A stretch of DNA of 64,000 nucleotides from Pseudomonas asgharzadehiana (GCF_019139815.1 NZ_CP077079.1:5835001-5899000); one strand, 5' to 3'; counted from the first letter of the stretch, positions 1-10,185 are shown. Notes: generated by a model not told the origin, from the sequence alone. Program-made: numbers and translations.

Positions 1-1774
1 CCTCCTCCATCTCGATGCGCACGCCAATGCAACGCTTGGATTTACCCAGCAGCGTCTGCACATCCTGCCCTTGCTCACGCAACGCAGTCGCGGCCTCTTC
101 CAGCGCCGGCGTCACGTGTTTGTCCATAAAGCGTTGCACGGTGGCCTGGCTCGGTTGCAGGTCCAGGGCGGTCAAGCGCTCGCTGAAACCACGGCGCCCA
201 CGTTCAGCCAATTGCGCCTGCTCCTGTTCGATGGCCACATCCTGGCGCATGGCCTTGTGCAAACCGAACATAAAGCAAATCAACACCACCGAGAACGGCA
301 GCCCCGCCAGCACCACCATGGTCTGCATGGCTTCGAAGTTACCGGCAAACAACAGGCCGATGGTCACCAGGGTGATCACCGCCGACCAGAAGATCCGCAG
401 CCAGTGCGGCGCATCTTCGTCTACGTTGCCGCCTTTGCAGGAAAGGTTGGCCATCATCACCGCGCCGGAATCCGCCGGGGTCAGGAACAGCACAAAGCCC
501 ACGAAGATCGACACACCGATAACAATGTTCGACGCCGGGTAATGTTCCAGCAGTTGGTAGATCGCCATGGAGGGTTGTTCCAGGGCGGTCTTGCCCAACG
601 CCACCGCACCCTGGTTCAGCACCAGGTCCAGCGCCGAGTTACCGAAGATCGACAGCCACGCCAGGGTGAAGCCCAGCGGGATCAGCAGTACGCCGGCCAC
701 CAGTTCACGTACCGTGCGGCCACGGGAAATACGCGCGATGAACATGCCCACGAACGGTGCCCAGGAAATCCACCAGGCCCAGTAAAACAGGGTCCACAGG
801 CCCATCCAGCGCTCGGTTTTGTCGCCATCGCCTGCGTACACATACAGGTCGAAGGTTTTCAGCACGATGCCGTTGAGGTAGTCACCGGTGTTCTGCACCA
901 GGCCGTTGAGCAAGTGCAGGGTGGGGCCGAACAACAGCACAAAGATCAGCAAACCGCTGAACAGCACGATGTTGAGGTTGGACAAGCGACGAATGCCGTT
1001 CTCCACCCCCGACACGGCGGCGATGGTCGCCACGGTGCTCATCACGATGATCACGATCAACAGGTTGGTGTTGTTGTGCTGCATGCCGAACAGGTTTTCC
1101 AGCCCGGACGACACCTGCATCGCGCCGATCCCCAGGTTGGTCACCAGGCCCAGCAGGGTTACGAACATGCCGAAACCGTCCACCGCGTGGCCGGCCGCGC
1201 CCTTCACCCACCGCTCGCCCACCAGCGGGTACAGCGCCGAACGCAAGGCCAGCGGCTGGTTGTGGCGGTACGCAAAGTACGCCACGGCCAGGCCGACCAG
1301 GGCGTAGATCGCCCAGCCATGCAGGCCCCAATGCAGGAAGGTCAGTTGCAATGCCTGGCGTGCCGCGCCATTGCTGGCCGCCGCGCCTTCGGGCGGGTTG
1401 AAGTAGTGGTCCAACGGTTCGGACGCACCGAAGTACAGCAGCGAAATGCCGATGCCCGACGAAAACAGCATCCCGGCCCAGGCGCCGTAGCTGAAGTCCG
1501 GGGTGTCGTCCTTGCTGCCCAATTTCAACTTGCCGTAGGACGAAAACGCCAGGCCGACCACGAACACCAGGTAAGCGGCGATCACCACCATGTAGTACCA
1601 GCCGAAGCTTTTGGAAAGCCAGGCCTGGGCGACGCCGAGCATGCGCCCGGCCTCCTGCGGGGCGATGATCAGGATGGCGGTCAACAACAGAATCAGCGCG
1701 GTGGAGGTGTAGAACACCCAACCGTTGACCCGCACCTTTTCCGGCGGGGTCTTTATTAGAGAGGCAGAACTCAT
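1..1774 (-). CDS. betT: BCCT-family choline transporter BetT (3' end cut by window edge)
   Basis: High-capacity choline importer of the betaine/carnitine/choline transporter family in the inner membrane. It feeds the bet dehydrogenases encoded just to the right. About 590 codons are present from ATG at 1774, and the C-terminus lies outside the window. The first hydrophobic segment (GWVFYTSTALILLLTAILII) starts near residue 17. The BCCT core signature is seen as FYWAWWISWAPFVGMFIARI near residue 320, followed by the LVAGVLLIPLGFTLAWL helix. After the last membrane segment (about residue 500) a long hydrophilic tail begins (QDVAIEQEQAQLAERG...). This matches long BetT proteins with an osmosensing cytoplasmic C-terminus rather than short BetP/CaiT forms. 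It is transcribed divergently from betI. BetI control through the operator at 2006-2025 is inferred. Confidence 0.93.
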   Translation of the reverse strand, partial: MSSASLIKTPPEKVRVNGWVFYTSTALILLLTAILIIAPQEAGRMLGVAQAWLSKSFGWYYMVVIAAYLVFVVGLAFSSYGKLKLGSKDDTPDFSYGAWAGMLFSSGIGISLLYFGASEPLDHYFNPPEGAAASNGAARQALQLTFLHWGLHGWAIYALVGLAVAYFAYRHNQPLALRSALYPLVGERWVKGAAGHAVDGFGMFVTLLGLVTNLGIGAMQVSSGLENLFGMQHNNTNLLIVIIVMSTVATIAAVSGVENGIRRLSNLNIVLFSGLLIFVLLFGPTLHLLNGLVQNTGDYLNGIVLKTFDLYVYAGDGDKTERWMGLWTLFYWAWWISWAPFVGMFIARISRGRTVRELVAGVLLIPLGFTLAWLSIFGNSALDLVLNQGAVALGKTALEQPSMAIYQLLEHYPASNIVIGVSIFVGFVLFLTPADSGAVMMANLSCKGGNVDEDAPHWLRIFWSAVITLVTIGLLFAGNFEAMQTMVVLAGLPFSVVLICFMFGLHKAMRQDVAIEQEQAQLAERGRRGFSERLTALDLQPSQATVQRFMDKHVTPALEEAATALREQGQDVQTLLGKSKRCIGVRIEMEE

Positions 1775-2005
1775 GGCGCAGATGCTCCAGGCAGTGCGAG
1801 AGAGAAACACAAGGCAACGGTTATCCCGCGCCATCGATTTTTCGGCAGTCGACGGACGGGTGTTATAAAGACAGCCCGAAAATCCCTGCCCCCGCCGAGG
1901 CGGTGCATAGGGCGTTTGCGGGGTTTTCCAGGTGTCAGATGTCGCTGTCTTTCAAGTAGGAAATACCTGCCAGCAGCGACGATTTGTCGCAGAGCTTATT
2001 CTTTG

Positions 2006-2025
2006 TTGATTGAACGTTCAATCAA
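2006..2025. promoter_or_regulatory. Perfect palindromic BetI-type operator
   Basis: TTGATTGAACGTTCAATCAA is a perfect 20-bp palindrome in the betT-betI intergenic region, 70 bp before the betI start. BetI is a TetR-family repressor released by choline, and its known targets are palindromes of this size in bet promoters. Assignment to BetI is inferred from position and symmetry. Confidence 0.8.
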
Positions 2026-2094
2026 AACAAAATAGACTGGCCTTCAAGCCGATGGACGTGATCGCCCGTCGGCAGGCCTAAGGAGAGGTGCTAC

Positions 2095-2688
2095 ATGCCC
2101 AAGGTCGGTATGCAACCCATACGCCGCCAGCAATTGATCGAAGCCACGATGACGGCCATCGATCAGGTCGGGATGGGAGATGCCAGCATTGCGTTGATCG
2201 CCCGTTTGGCCGGCGTTTCGAACGGCATCATCAGTCACTACTTTCGGGACAAGAACGGCCTGATCGCAGCGACGATGCAGTACTTGATGAGCGTGCTGAT
2301 GGAAAACATCCACGCCCGTCGACAGGCGTTGAAAGACGACAGCCCACGCGCTCACCTCCAGGTGATCGTCGCCGGCAACTTCGACGCCAGCCAGGTCAAC
2401 GGCCCGGCAATGAAAACCTGGCTGGCCTTCTGGGCCTCCAGCATGCATCACCCGTCTTTGCACAGGTTGCAGCGGATCAACGATCAGCGTCTGTATTCCA
2501 ACCTGTGCTGCCAGTTCCGCCGCACGCTGCCGTTGCCCGAGGCACGCAGCGCAGCCCGAGGCCTGGCGGCCCTGATCGACGGTTTGTGGTTGCGCGGTGC
2601 CCTGTCGGGAGACGCTTTCGATACGGAGCAGGCGCAACGCATCGCTCACGAATACATGGATTTCCAATTGGCCAAGCAGGTGAGTTAG
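2095..2688 (+). CDS. betI: TetR-family choline-responsive repressor BetI
   Basis: Repressor of the choline oxidation genes, expected to dissociate from DNA on binding choline. It has 197 residues, the usual BetI length. The N-terminal TetR helix-turn-helix reads [26 protein letters not shown] (about residues 31-57). The C-terminal ligand-binding half ([34 protein letters not shown]) is BetI-like. The ATG at 2095 follows an AAGGAG ribosome binding site at about 2080. It is the first gene of betI-betB-betA, divergent from betT. An 86-bp gap with a 7-bp-stem hairpin separates it from betB, so the downstream genes may have their own expression level. Confidence 0.95.
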   Translation: MPKVGMQPIRRQQLIEATMTAIDQVGMGDASIALIARLAGVSNGIISHYFRDKNGLIAATMQYLMSVLMENIHARRQALKDDSPRAHLQVIVAGNFDASQVNGPAMKTWLAFWASSMHHPSLHRLQRINDQRLYSNLCCQFRRTLPLPEARSAARGLAALIDGLWLRGALSGDAFDTEQAQRIAHEYMDFQLAKQVS

Positions 2689-2718
2689 AGCACCTATAAC
2701 CGCTCAACCCCTGAACGT

Positions 2719-2739
2719 CCGCCGCCCCTTGTGCGGCGG
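2719..2739 (+). terminator. Small GC hairpin between betI and betB
   Basis: CCGCCGC and GCGGCGG form a 7-bp stem around a 7-nt loop, with no U-run following. It could be an RNA stability element or a weak attenuator that sets the betI to betB ratio. It is not a classical terminator. Confidence 0.35.
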
Positions 2740-2774
2740 GTAACGCCAACCACTTATGCACTTGCGAGGACTTT

Positions 2775-4247
2775 ATGGCCCGTTTCGACCTGCAAAAACT
2801 CTACATTGACGGCGGCTACAGCGACGCTGGCAGCGATGCCACCTTCGAAGCCATCAACCCGGCTAACGGTGAAGTTCTCGCCCAAGTGCAACGCGCCACC
2901 AAAGACGACGTTGAACGTGCCGTGGTCAGCGCCGAAAAAGGCCAGAAAATCTGGGCCGCCATGACCGCCATGGAGCGTTCGCGCATCCTGCGTCGTGCCG
3001 TCGACATCCTGCGCGAGCGCAACGATGAACTGGCCGCCCTGGAAACCCTGGACACCGGTAAAGCCTTCTCCGAAACCAAGTACGTCGACATCGTCACCGG
3101 CGCCGACGTGCTGGAATACTACGCAGGCCTGGTGCCGGCCATCGAAGGCGAGCAGATCCCGCTGCGCGACACCGCCTTCGTCTACACCCGCCGCGAGCCA
3201 CTGGGCGTGGTCGCCGGTATCGGCGCGTGGAACTACCCGATCCAGATCGCCCTGTGGAAATCCGCACCGGCGCTGGCGGCCGGTAACGCGATGATCTTCA
3301 AGCCCAGCGAAGTCACCTCGCTGACAACCCTGAAACTGGCCGAGATTTACACCGAAGCCGGCGTACCGGCGGGCGTGTTCAACGTGCTGACCGGCAGCGG
3401 CCGTGAAGTCGGCACCTGGCTGACCGAGCATCCGCGCATCGAGAAAGTCTCGTTCACCGGCGGCACCGACACCGGCAAGAAAGTCATGGCCAGCGCGTCG
3501 AGTTCGTCGCTCAAGGACGTGACCATGGAGCTGGGCGGCAAGTCCCCGCTGATCATTTTCGACGATGCCGACCTCGACCGCGCCGCCGACACCGCGATGA
3601 TGGCCAACTTCTACAGCTCCGGCCAGGTCTGCACCAACGGCACCCGCGTGTTCGTGCCCAAGCATTTGCAAGCGGCGTTCGAAGCCAAGATCGTCGAGCG
3701 CGTGGCGCGCATTCGCATCGGCAACCCGCAAGACGAAAACACCAACTTCGGCCCGCTGGTCAGCTTTGCCCATATGGAAAGCGTGCTGGGCTATATCGCC
3801 AAGGGCAAAGAGCAAGGCGCCCGCCTGCTGTGCGGCGGCGACCGCCTGACCGAGGGCGACCTGGCCAAAGGCGCATTCGTGGCACCGACCGTGTTCACCG
3901 ACTGCACCGACGACATGGTGATCGTGCGCGAAGAAATCTTCGGCCCGGTGATGAGCATCCTCACCTACGAGACTGAAGAAGAAGTGATCCGCCGCGCCAA
4001 CGACACCGACTTCGGCCTGGCCGCCGGCCTGGTCACCAAGGACCTGAACCGCGCCCACCGCGTGATTCATCAGTTGGAAGCGGGTATCTGCTGGATCAAC
4101 GCCTGGGGCGAGTCCGACGCGAAGATGCCGGTGGGTGGCTACAAGCAGTCGGGCGTGGGCCGTGAGAACGGCATCAGCTCGCTGAACAACTTCACTCGCA
4201 TCAAATCGGTACAGGTTGAGCTGGGCGACTACGCCTCGGTGTTCTAA
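2775..4247 (+). CDS. betB: Betaine aldehyde dehydrogenase BetB
   Basis: NAD(P)-dependent oxidation of betaine aldehyde to glycine betaine in the cytoplasm, the second step of choline catabolism. It has 490 residues, typical of BetB. Aldehyde dehydrogenase landmarks are intact: the cofactor-site run [13 protein letters not shown] near residue 153, the general base Glu in [10 protein letters not shown] (about 252), the catalytic Cys in [13 protein letters not shown] (about 286), and [11 protein letters not shown] near 390. The C-terminal [15 protein letters not shown] run is typical of BADH. It lies between betI and betA on the same strand. A REPIN separates it from betA. Confidence 0.96.
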   Translation: MARFDLQKLYIDGGYSDAGSDATFEAINPANGEVLAQVQRATKDDVERAVVSAEKGQKIWAAMTAMERSRILRRAVDILRERNDELAALETLDTGKAFSETKYVDIVTGADVLEYYAGLVPAIEGEQIPLRDTAFVYTRREPLGVVAGIGAWNYPIQIALWKSAPALAAGNAMIFKPSEVTSLTTLKLAEIYTEAGVPAGVFNVLTGSGREVGTWLTEHPRIEKVSFTGGTDTGKKVMASASSSSLKDVTMELGGKSPLIIFDDADLDRAADTAMMANFYSSGQVCTNGTRVFVPKHLQAAFEAKIVERVARIRIGNPQDENTNFGPLVSFAHMESVLGYIAKGKEQGARLLCGGDRLTEGDLAKGAFVAPTVFTDCTDDMVIVREEIFGPVMSILTYETEEEVIRRANDTDFGLAAGLVTKDLNRAHRVIHQLEAGICWINAWGESDAKMPVGGYKQSGVGRENGISSLNNFTRIKSVQVELGDYASVF

Positions 4248-4279
4248 CACCCGAGATTTGTAGTGCCTTTGAGGCCGCC

Positions 4280-4351
4280 ATCGGGGGCAAGCCCCCTCCC
4301 ACACTTTGATTTGTGAACACATTCCAAATGTGGGAGGGGCTTGCCCCCGAT
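4280..4351. repeat. REPIN (paired REP sequences), GGGGGC type
   Basis: Two inverted copies of GTGGGAGGGGCTTGCCCCCGAT-like sequence face each other across about 27 bp in the betB-betA gap. Together they can fold into one long hairpin. This is the REP doublet (REPIN) architecture known in P. fluorescens, mobilised by a RAYT transposase encoded elsewhere. Confidence 0.85.
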
Positions 4352-4390
4352 GAGGCCCGACCTGACCCCACCTCAAAGAGGGTGCATCCA

Positions 4391-6085
4391 ATGTCCCAAG
4401 AATACGATTACATCATTGTGGGTGCCGGCTCCGCCGGTAACACCCTGGCGACCCGTCTGACCGAAGACGAAGGCGTCACCGTCCTGTTGCTGGAAGCCGG
4501 TGGCCCGGACTACCGCCTCGACTTCCGTACCCAGATGCCTGCCGCCCTGGCGTTCCCCCTGCAAGGCCGTCGCTACAACTGGGCCTACGAAACCGATCCG
4601 GAGCCGCACATGGACGGCCGCCGGATGGAATGCGGTCGCGGCAAGGGCCTGGGTGGCTCTTCGCTGATCAACGGCATGTGCTACATCCGTGGCAACGCCA
4701 TGGACTACGACAACTGGTCGAAACTGCCGGGCCTGGAAGACTGGACCTACCTCGACTGCCTGCCGTATTTCCGCAAGGCCGAAACCCGCGACATCGGCCC
4801 CAACGATTGGCACGGCGGCGATGGCCCGGTCAGCGTGACCACGCCTAAAGCCGGCAATAACCCGCTGTTTCACGCCATGGTCGAAGCCGGCGTGCAGGCC
4901 GGTTACCCGCGTACCGAAGACTTGAACGGCTACCAGCAGGAAGGTTTCGGCCCGATGGACCGTACCGTCACGCCCAACGGCCGTCGCGCCAGCACCGCAC
5001 GCGGGTACCTGGACACGGCTAAAAAGCGCTCGACCCTGACCATCGTCACCCACGCCCTCACCGATAAGGTGTTGTTCGAAGGCAAGCGCGCGGTGGGCGT
5101 GCGTTACCTGATCGGCGCCGCCGAAGAGCGCGTTGAAGCCCGTGCACGCAAGGAAGTACTAGTGTGCAGCGGCGCCATCGCTTCGCCGCAATTGCTGCAA
5201 CGCTCCGGCGTGGGCCCGGCCAAATTGCTGGAAAGCCTCGACATCCCGGTGGTTCACGACCTGCCCGGCGTGGGTGAAAACCTGCAGGACCACCTTGAGC
5301 TGTACCTGCAATATGCGTGCACCCAGCCGGTGTCGCTGTACCCGTCGCTGCTCTGGTACAACCAGCCGGCCATCGGTGCCGAATGGCTGTTCAACGGTAC
5401 CGGTATCGGCGCCAGCAACCAGTTCGAGGCGGGCGGTTTTATCCGTACCCGTGAAGAATTCGAATGGCCGAATATCCAGTACCACTTCCTGCCGGTAGCG
5501 ATTAACTACAACGGCAGCAATGGTGTGAAAGAGCACGGGTTCCAGGCGCACATGGGCTCCATGCGTTCGCCGAGCCGTGGCCGTATCCAGCTGAAGTCGA
5601 AGAACCCACGGGACTACCCGAGCATCCTCTTCAACTACATGGCCACCGAACAGGACTGGCAGGAATTTCGCGATGGCATCCGCCTGACCCGTGAAATCAT
5701 GCAGCAACCGGCACTGGACCCGTACCGTGGCCGCGAAATCAGCCCCGGTATCGAGGTGCAAACCGATGAGCAACTGGACAGGTTCATCCGCGAGCACGCC
5801 GAGACTGCGTTCCACCCTTCGTGCTCGTGCAAGATGGGCACCGACGAGATGGCCGTGGTGGATGGCGAAGGTCGCGTGCATGGCATGCAAGGCCTGCGTG
5901 TGGTCGATGCGTCGATCATGCCGATCATCACCACCGGCAACCTGAACGCGCCGACGATCATGATCGCCGAGAAAATCGCCGACAAGATTCGTGGGCGCAA
6001 GCCACTGCCGCGCAGCACCGCCGACTACTACGTGGCGGGCGATGCGCCGGTGCGTGGCAAGCCGTTGCGTGAGATTGCGCAGTAA
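4391..6085 (+). CDS. betA: Choline dehydrogenase BetA
   Basis: Membrane-associated FAD-dependent GMC oxidoreductase that oxidises choline to betaine aldehyde and can carry on to betaine. It has 564 residues. The N-terminal dinucleotide-binding motif is [14 protein letters not shown] (residues 7-20). The GMC signatures are [15 protein letters not shown] near 80 and [16 protein letters not shown] near 258. The catalytic His region [12 protein letters not shown] is near 470, and the C-terminal flavin-contacting stretch is [19 protein letters not shown]. The reading frame is open to 4313, but the upstream part runs through the REPIN. The ATG at 4391, after AAAGAGGG at about 4375, gives the normal [13 protein letters not shown] terminus. 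Confidence 0.96.
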   Translation: MSQEYDYIIVGAGSAGNTLATRLTEDEGVTVLLLEAGGPDYRLDFRTQMPAALAFPLQGRRYNWAYETDPEPHMDGRRMECGRGKGLGGSSLINGMCYIRGNAMDYDNWSKLPGLEDWTYLDCLPYFRKAETRDIGPNDWHGGDGPVSVTTPKAGNNPLFHAMVEAGVQAGYPRTEDLNGYQQEGFGPMDRTVTPNGRRASTARGYLDTAKKRSTLTIVTHALTDKVLFEGKRAVGVRYLIGAAEERVEARARKEVLVCSGAIASPQLLQRSGVGPAKLLESLDIPVVHDLPGVGENLQDHLELYLQYACTQPVSLYPSLLWYNQPAIGAEWLFNGTGIGASNQFEAGGFIRTREEFEWPNIQYHFLPVAINYNGSNGVKEHGFQAHMGSMRSPSRGRIQLKSKNPRDYPSILFNYMATEQDWQEFRDGIRLTREIMQQPALDPYRGREISPGIEVQTDEQLDRFIREHAETAFHPSCSCKMGTDEMAVVDGEGRVHGMQGLRVVDASIMPIITTGNLNAPTIMIAEKIADKIRGRKPLPRSTADYYVAGDAPVRGKPLREIAQ

Positions 6086-6106
6086 CTGATACACCGTGGC
6101 GCCGCT

Positions 6107-6195
6107 ATCGGGAGCAAGCCCCCTCCCACACTGACTGTGTTCACCCATTCAGATGTGTAAACACAGTCAAATGTGGGAGGGGGCTTGCCCCCGAT
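6107..6195. repeat. REPIN downstream of betA
   Basis: ATCGGGAGCAAGCCCCCTCCCACA and its inverted partner flank a spacer that itself contains the inverted ACTGTGTT...AACACAGT. It is a full REP doublet of the same family as 4280-4351. It probably forms the 3' boundary of the betIBA message. Confidence 0.85.
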
Positions 6196-6305
6196 GAGGC
6201 CCGACCAGAAACCACACCCCTGCCTTTACACTTTCCTTGATCAGCCCCCAGCCCAGGCCTACTCTGTTTGCCTGCCCGCGCTGAGCCGCCCACAAGGAAG
6301 GCCCC

Positions 6306-7748
6306 ATGTTCGACCACCACGCCACACTCAAAAAACACTTCAGTGCCCTGCGCACCGCCGCCGAATTTTTCTCCCTGCGCTACGTCCGCGAATCCGGCCA
6401 CTACCTGTCGGTACGCAAGAACGTCGCCGAACCGCCGCACCTGAGCCACGACGAAGGCGCCATGCTCACCGTGCGCCTTAACGGGGTTGAAGCCTACGCC
6501 GCGACCAACGATATCTCGCTTGCCGGCCTGCAAGCCGCCCTCGAGCGCGCCGAGCAGCAGGCCCGGCGCATCAAACCCCACGCGTTGCTCGACCTGCGCG
6601 AGCAACAGGTGTCCAGCGACGTCGCCGATTACCTGTCGCCCGACCTCGGCCAGCCCTTCCCGTCCTTGAGCGATTGCTACCAGTTGCTGGGCGACGCGTC
6701 GGCCGCCGTGCCCAGGGACGAGCGCCTGGTGAGCTGGGACGTGAGCCTGGGCATGACCCACGTCGAGCAGATCTACCTGAACACCGCCGGCGCCGAACTG
6801 CGCCAGGCCCAGCGTTTTGTTTTCCCAGGCGTCAACGTCACCGCCTTTGATGGCAGCGACAGCCAGACCCGCACCCTCGGCGGCACCAACTTCGGCCAGC
6901 AGGGCGGCTTTGATGTGATCAACCGCTTCGACCTGGTCGGTGCGGCGCCACGGGTGGCCGACGAAGCCCTGCAACTGCTGCTGGCGCCGAACACACCCCA
7001 GGGCCCGCGCGACCTGCTGCTGATGCCCGACCAGATGATCCTGCAGATCCACGAATCCATCGGCCACCCGCTGGAACTGGACCGCATTCTTGGTGACGAG
7101 CGCAACTACGCCGGCACCAGCTTTGTGAAGGCCAGCGACTTCGGCCATCTGCAATACGGCTCCAAGCTGCTCAACGTGACCTTCGACCCGGACATTCCCG
7201 AGCAGCTCGCCAGCTACAGCCACGACGACGACGGCACCCGCGCCAGCAAGCAATTCCTGATCCGCGAGGGGCTGCTGCTCAAGCCGCTGGGTGGGGCGTT
7301 GTCGCAATTTCGCGCCGGGCTGGGCGGCGTGGCCAACAGCCGTGCGAGCAGTTGGAACCGCCCGCCGATCGACCGTATGGCCAACCTGAATATCGAAGCG
7401 GGCGACAAGAGCCTGGCACAACTGGTGGGCGGCATCGAAAACGGCATCCTGATGTCGACCAACCGCTCATGGTCCATTGATGACGCACGCAACAAGTTCC
7501 AATTCGGCTGCGAATGGGGCCAGTTGATCGAAAACGGCGAGTTCAAGGGTGTGGTGAAGAACCCCAACTACCGCGCCATTTCCGCGCAGTTCTGGCGCAA
7601 GCTCAGCGCCGTGGGCGACGCCAGCACCTTCAAGGTGTTGGGCACGCCAAATTGCGGCAAGGGCGAGCCCAACCAGGTGATCCGCGTCGGCCATGCATCG
7701 CCGGCCTGTGTATTCAGCAATGTCGACGTATTTGGGGGAGATGCCTGA
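6306..7748 (+). CDS. TldD-type metalloprotease subunit (TldD/PmbA family)
   Basis: Likely the metal-bearing subunit of a TldD/TldE-like heterodimeric peptidase. It has 480 residues. The zinc-site motif HESIGHPLELD (HExxxH, near residue 243) corresponds to HEAVGHGLEGD of classical TldD. The family C-terminus GTPNCGKGEPNQVIRVGHASP is also visible. The sequence between these motifs departs strongly from canonical TldD, for example a shortened region after the metal site and the SYSHDDDGTRAS segment. It therefore looks like a second, specialised paralog rather than the housekeeping tldD of Pseudomonas. Canonical TldD/TldE digests unfolded peptides and matures microcins or CcdA; the substrate here is unknown. 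It overlaps the next gene by ATGA, indicating translational coupling. Confidence 0.85.
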   Translation: MFDHHATLKKHFSALRTAAEFFSLRYVRESGHYLSVRKNVAEPPHLSHDEGAMLTVRLNGVEAYAATNDISLAGLQAALERAEQQARRIKPHALLDLREQQVSSDVADYLSPDLGQPFPSLSDCYQLLGDASAAVPRDERLVSWDVSLGMTHVEQIYLNTAGAELRQAQRFVFPGVNVTAFDGSDSQTRTLGGTNFGQQGGFDVINRFDLVGAAPRVADEALQLLLAPNTPQGPRDLLLMPDQMILQIHESIGHPLELDRILGDERNYAGTSFVKASDFGHLQYGSKLLNVTFDPDIPEQLASYSHDDDGTRASKQFLIREGLLLKPLGGALSQFRAGLGGVANSRASSWNRPPIDRMANLNIEAGDKSLAQLVGGIENGILMSTNRSWSIDDARNKFQFGCEWGQLIENGEFKGVVKNPNYRAISAQFWRKLSAVGDASTFKVLGTPNCGKGEPNQVIRVGHASPACVFSNVDVFGGDA

Positions 7749-9064
7749 TGAATGATTTCAAGGCGCTGGTGGAGTGGCTCAAACAGGCCGTCACCGACAA
7801 GGAACAATTTCACCTCGGCTACGCGGCGGAAGCCTCTGAGTTCGTGCGCTTCAACCATGCCAAGGTACGCCAGGCCGGCCAGGTGCAGCAGGCCAGCCTC
7901 AACCTGAAACTGATCAATAACGGCCGGCATGCCGACCTGGGCATTACCCTGGCCGGCGAGCCGCAACTGGACCGCCAACGCCTCGCCGAGGGCTTGCAGC
8001 AACTGCGCGAAACCTTGCCGTTGTTGCCGCCGGACCCGTACCTGTTGCTCAACCACAACGCCTGGCAAAGCAGCAATGAACAGGCGCGGCCACTGCCCCA
8101 ACTGGCGCAGGTGTTGGAAGACATCAGCCAGGCCGCCGCCGGCGTAGACCTGGTCGGCATCTACGCCGCCGGCCCGATCAGCCGTGGCTTTGCCAGCTCC
8201 GACGGCGCGTTCGGCTGGCACCAGGCCAATAGCTTCAACTTCGATTTCAGCCTGTTCCATGCCAATGGCGAAGCGGTCAAAGCCAGCTACGCCGGGCACA
8301 CCTGGGACAGCGCCGAGTTCACCGCGCGCTTGCAGCAGGCGCGCGAGCAATTGGTGTTCCTCGACCGCCCACTGCACCCATTGCCGCCCGGAGAGTACCG
8401 CGCCTATCTGGCGCCGGCCGCGCTGGAAGAAATCATCGGCATCATCACCTGGGGTGGGTTCTCCGCCCAAGCCATCGCCAGCAAGGGCAGCTCATTGCAA
8501 CGACTGTATGCCGGTGAGCAGCACCTGAGCCCGCTGGTGACCGTGAATGAACAGATCAGCGGCTCCCTGAGCCAGGCGTTCTCCACGGAAGGCTACCCGC
8601 GCAGCGATGTGACCCTGATTAACGCCGGCAAGGCCGACGGCCGACTGGTCAATTCGCGCAGCGCCGCCGAGTATGGCCTGAGCGCCAACGGCGCCAGCAG
8701 CGACGAAGCCCCCAGCGCCTTGCAGATGGCGGCGGGCAGCCTGGCCCAGGCCGATATCCTCAAACAGTTGGGCACCGGGCTGTACATCAGCAACCTGTGG
8801 TACCTCAATTACTCCGACCTGCCGGCGGCGCGCCTGACCGGCATGACGCGCTTCGCCACATTCTGGGTAGAAGACGGCAAAATCAAGGCGCCGATCAGCA
8901 CCATGCGCTTTGATGACAGCGTCTACAGCTTGCTGGGTTCGCAATTGGAAGCGCTGACGGCGGAACGCGAGCTGCTGCTGTCGGCCAGCACCTATGGGCA
9001 GCGCAATACTTCATCCAATCTGCTTCCCGGTGCCTTGATCAAGCGCCTGACCCTGACCCTTTAA
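7748..9064 (+). CDS. PmbA/TldE-type partner subunit
   Basis: Second subunit of the putative TldD/TldE heterodimer, 438 residues. It starts at the ATG inside ATGA, where the upstream gene's TGA ends, which fixes the start. It lacks HExxxH, as PmbA/TldE subunits do. It keeps the family fold signatures FVRFNHAKVRQAG (near 35), GIYAAGPISRGFASSDG (near 138), YRAYLAPAALEEIIG (near 217) and the C-terminal GALIKRLTLTL. Co-encoding and strict coupling suggest a dedicated 1:1 complex. No peptide substrate gene is evident nearby. Confidence 0.83.
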   Translation: MNDFKALVEWLKQAVTDKEQFHLGYAAEASEFVRFNHAKVRQAGQVQQASLNLKLINNGRHADLGITLAGEPQLDRQRLAEGLQQLRETLPLLPPDPYLLLNHNAWQSSNEQARPLPQLAQVLEDISQAAAGVDLVGIYAAGPISRGFASSDGAFGWHQANSFNFDFSLFHANGEAVKASYAGHTWDSAEFTARLQQAREQLVFLDRPLHPLPPGEYRAYLAPAALEEIIGIITWGGFSAQAIASKGSSLQRLYAGEQHLSPLVTVNEQISGSLSQAFSTEGYPRSDVTLINAGKADGRLVNSRSAAEYGLSANGASSDEAPSALQMAAGSLAQADILKQLGTGLYISNLWYLNYSDLPAARLTGMTRFATFWVEDGKIKAPISTMRFDDSVYSLLGSQLEALTAERELLLSASTYGQRNTSSNLLPGALIKRLTLTL

Positions 9065-9078
9065 ACACCAAAAATCCC

Positions 9079-9110
9079 TGTGGGAGGGGGCTTGCTCTCC
9101 CTCCCACACC
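9079..9110. repeat. Single degenerate REP hairpin
   Basis: CTGTGGGAGGGGGCTTGCTC followed by TCCCTCCCACA folds into one short stem-loop just after the PmbA-type gene. It looks like a collapsed REPIN and may act as a 3' mRNA end. Confidence 0.6.
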
Positions 9111-9192
9111 GTATTGCGTTAATTTCAGACAGCTCGGTTTCGGCCCTTCCTTCAGTCAATTCTCTTCCCCCCCCGCGTGCATGGGCGGCCTG

Positions 9193-9220
9193 TTGTCGCC
9201 TGCAAAAAACCTCGTTATAA
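9193..9220 (+). promoter_or_regulatory. Putative sigma-70 promoter of the rhlA-like gene
   Basis: TTGTCG (9193-9198) and TTATAA (9215-9220) are separated by 16 bp and lie 40 bp before the start codon. I see no clear lux-type box in the preceding 120 bp. Confidence 0.4.
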
Positions 9221-9259
9221 GGGTTAATGGCATACCGCCACACCACAGGGAGTGCTGCG

Positions 9260-10150
9260 ATGAACCATGGAAGTTTGGTCATACAAAAGTTGTTCAAACA
9301 CTACAACGTCCACGTCGAACAACTCGGCAACGACCCGCACAAGAAGACCGTGCTGATGGTCAACGGCGCACTGTCGACCACGCGCTCCTTCGCCCGCACC
9401 AGCAAATGCCTGGCGGAGCATTTCAATGTGCTGCTGTTTGATCTGCCGTTCTCCGGCTATTCGCGTGAGTACAACACCGACCTGGACCTGGTAACCAAGG
9501 ACGACGAAGTGCAGATGCTGCGCGCCCTGGTCGAGCGTTTTGAGGTCAACCACCTGGTGTCGGCCTCGTGGGGCGGCATCTCGACGCTGCTGACCCTGGC
9601 GCATAACCCGCCCTCCATCGAAAGCTCGGTGGTGATGGCCCTGGCGCCCAACCTCAACCCGGCGATGCTCGACTATGTGGAGCGCGTGCGCGTGCTGATC
9701 GAGGCCGATGACAAATCCGCCGTCGGCCACTTGCTCAACGAGACGGTGGGCCAATACCTGTCGCCGCGTCTCAAGCGCAACAACCATCGTCACCTGGCGA
9801 ACATGGCCACCACCGAGTACCGCCAGGCGCGCTTTCATATCCATCAGGTGCTGGCGTTGGGGGATGGCAACTACTTGCCAGCACTCAGGCAGATTGAAAC
9901 GCCGGTGCATTTCCTCAATGGCGCGCTGGATCAATACACGCCGGCCGCCGATGCCCGGTTGTTCAAGCAGTACGTGGGGCGCAGCAGCTTCGCCGTCGCC
10001 GAGCACACTGGCCACTTGCTTGATCTGGAGTCCCGCGAAGCCGCGTTGGCGGTGCATCGTGCGCTGTTGAATTTTTTGGTGGGCGAGCACGCGGCGTTGT
10101 CGGACTTAGACGAACCGCCAGTGGGAAAAGCAGAGGCGGATGGCGCATAA
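9260..10150 (+). CDS. rhlA: RhlA-like 3-(3-hydroxyalkanoyloxy)alkanoate synthase
   Basis: Alpha/beta-hydrolase close to P. aeruginosa RhlA, which joins two 3-hydroxyacyl chains to make HAA, the lipid part of rhamnolipids. The 296 residues match RhlA length. Shared stretches include [28 protein letters not shown]-like [27 protein letters not shown] and [15 protein letters not shown]. The catalytic triad is visible as Ser in SASWGG, Asp in NGALDQYT and His in TGHLLDLE. The related transacylase PhaG is the main alternative, but the SASWGGIST and DDKS motifs favour RhlA. The ATG at 9260 follows AGGGAG at 9247-9252; an earlier in-frame ATG at 9227 lacks a ribosome binding site. No rhlB or rhlC is nearby; an MFS exporter follows. 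Confidence 0.75.
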   Translation: MNHGSLVIQKLFKHYNVHVEQLGNDPHKKTVLMVNGALSTTRSFARTSKCLAEHFNVLLFDLPFSGYSREYNTDLDLVTKDDEVQMLRALVERFEVNHLVSASWGGISTLLTLAHNPPSIESSVVMALAPNLNPAMLDYVERVRVLIEADDKSAVGHLLNETVGQYLSPRLKRNNHRHLANMATTEYRQARFHIHQVLALGDGNYLPALRQIETPVHFLNGALDQYTPAADARLFKQYVGRSSFAVAEHTGHLLDLESREAALAVHRALLNFLVGEHAALSDLDEPPVGKAEADGA

Positions 10151-10185
10151 TCGCCGACACATAGCCTGCTAACAAAAGGGATCCC

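Noticed and set aside
71..1759. A 562-codon open frame on the strand opposite betT
   Set aside because: It is the antisense shadow of a GC-rich BCCT transporter whose own motifs are complete; it has no ribosome binding site and a His/Gln-rich, domain-free product.
4313..4390. A 26-codon N-terminal extension of betA
   Set aside because: It is encoded by the REPIN arm; ATG 4391 with its ribosome binding site gives the family terminus.
2754..4391. A 545-codon frame antisense to betB
   Set aside because: Shadow frame of a high-GC dehydrogenase gene with intact catalytic residues; the product has no recognisable domain.
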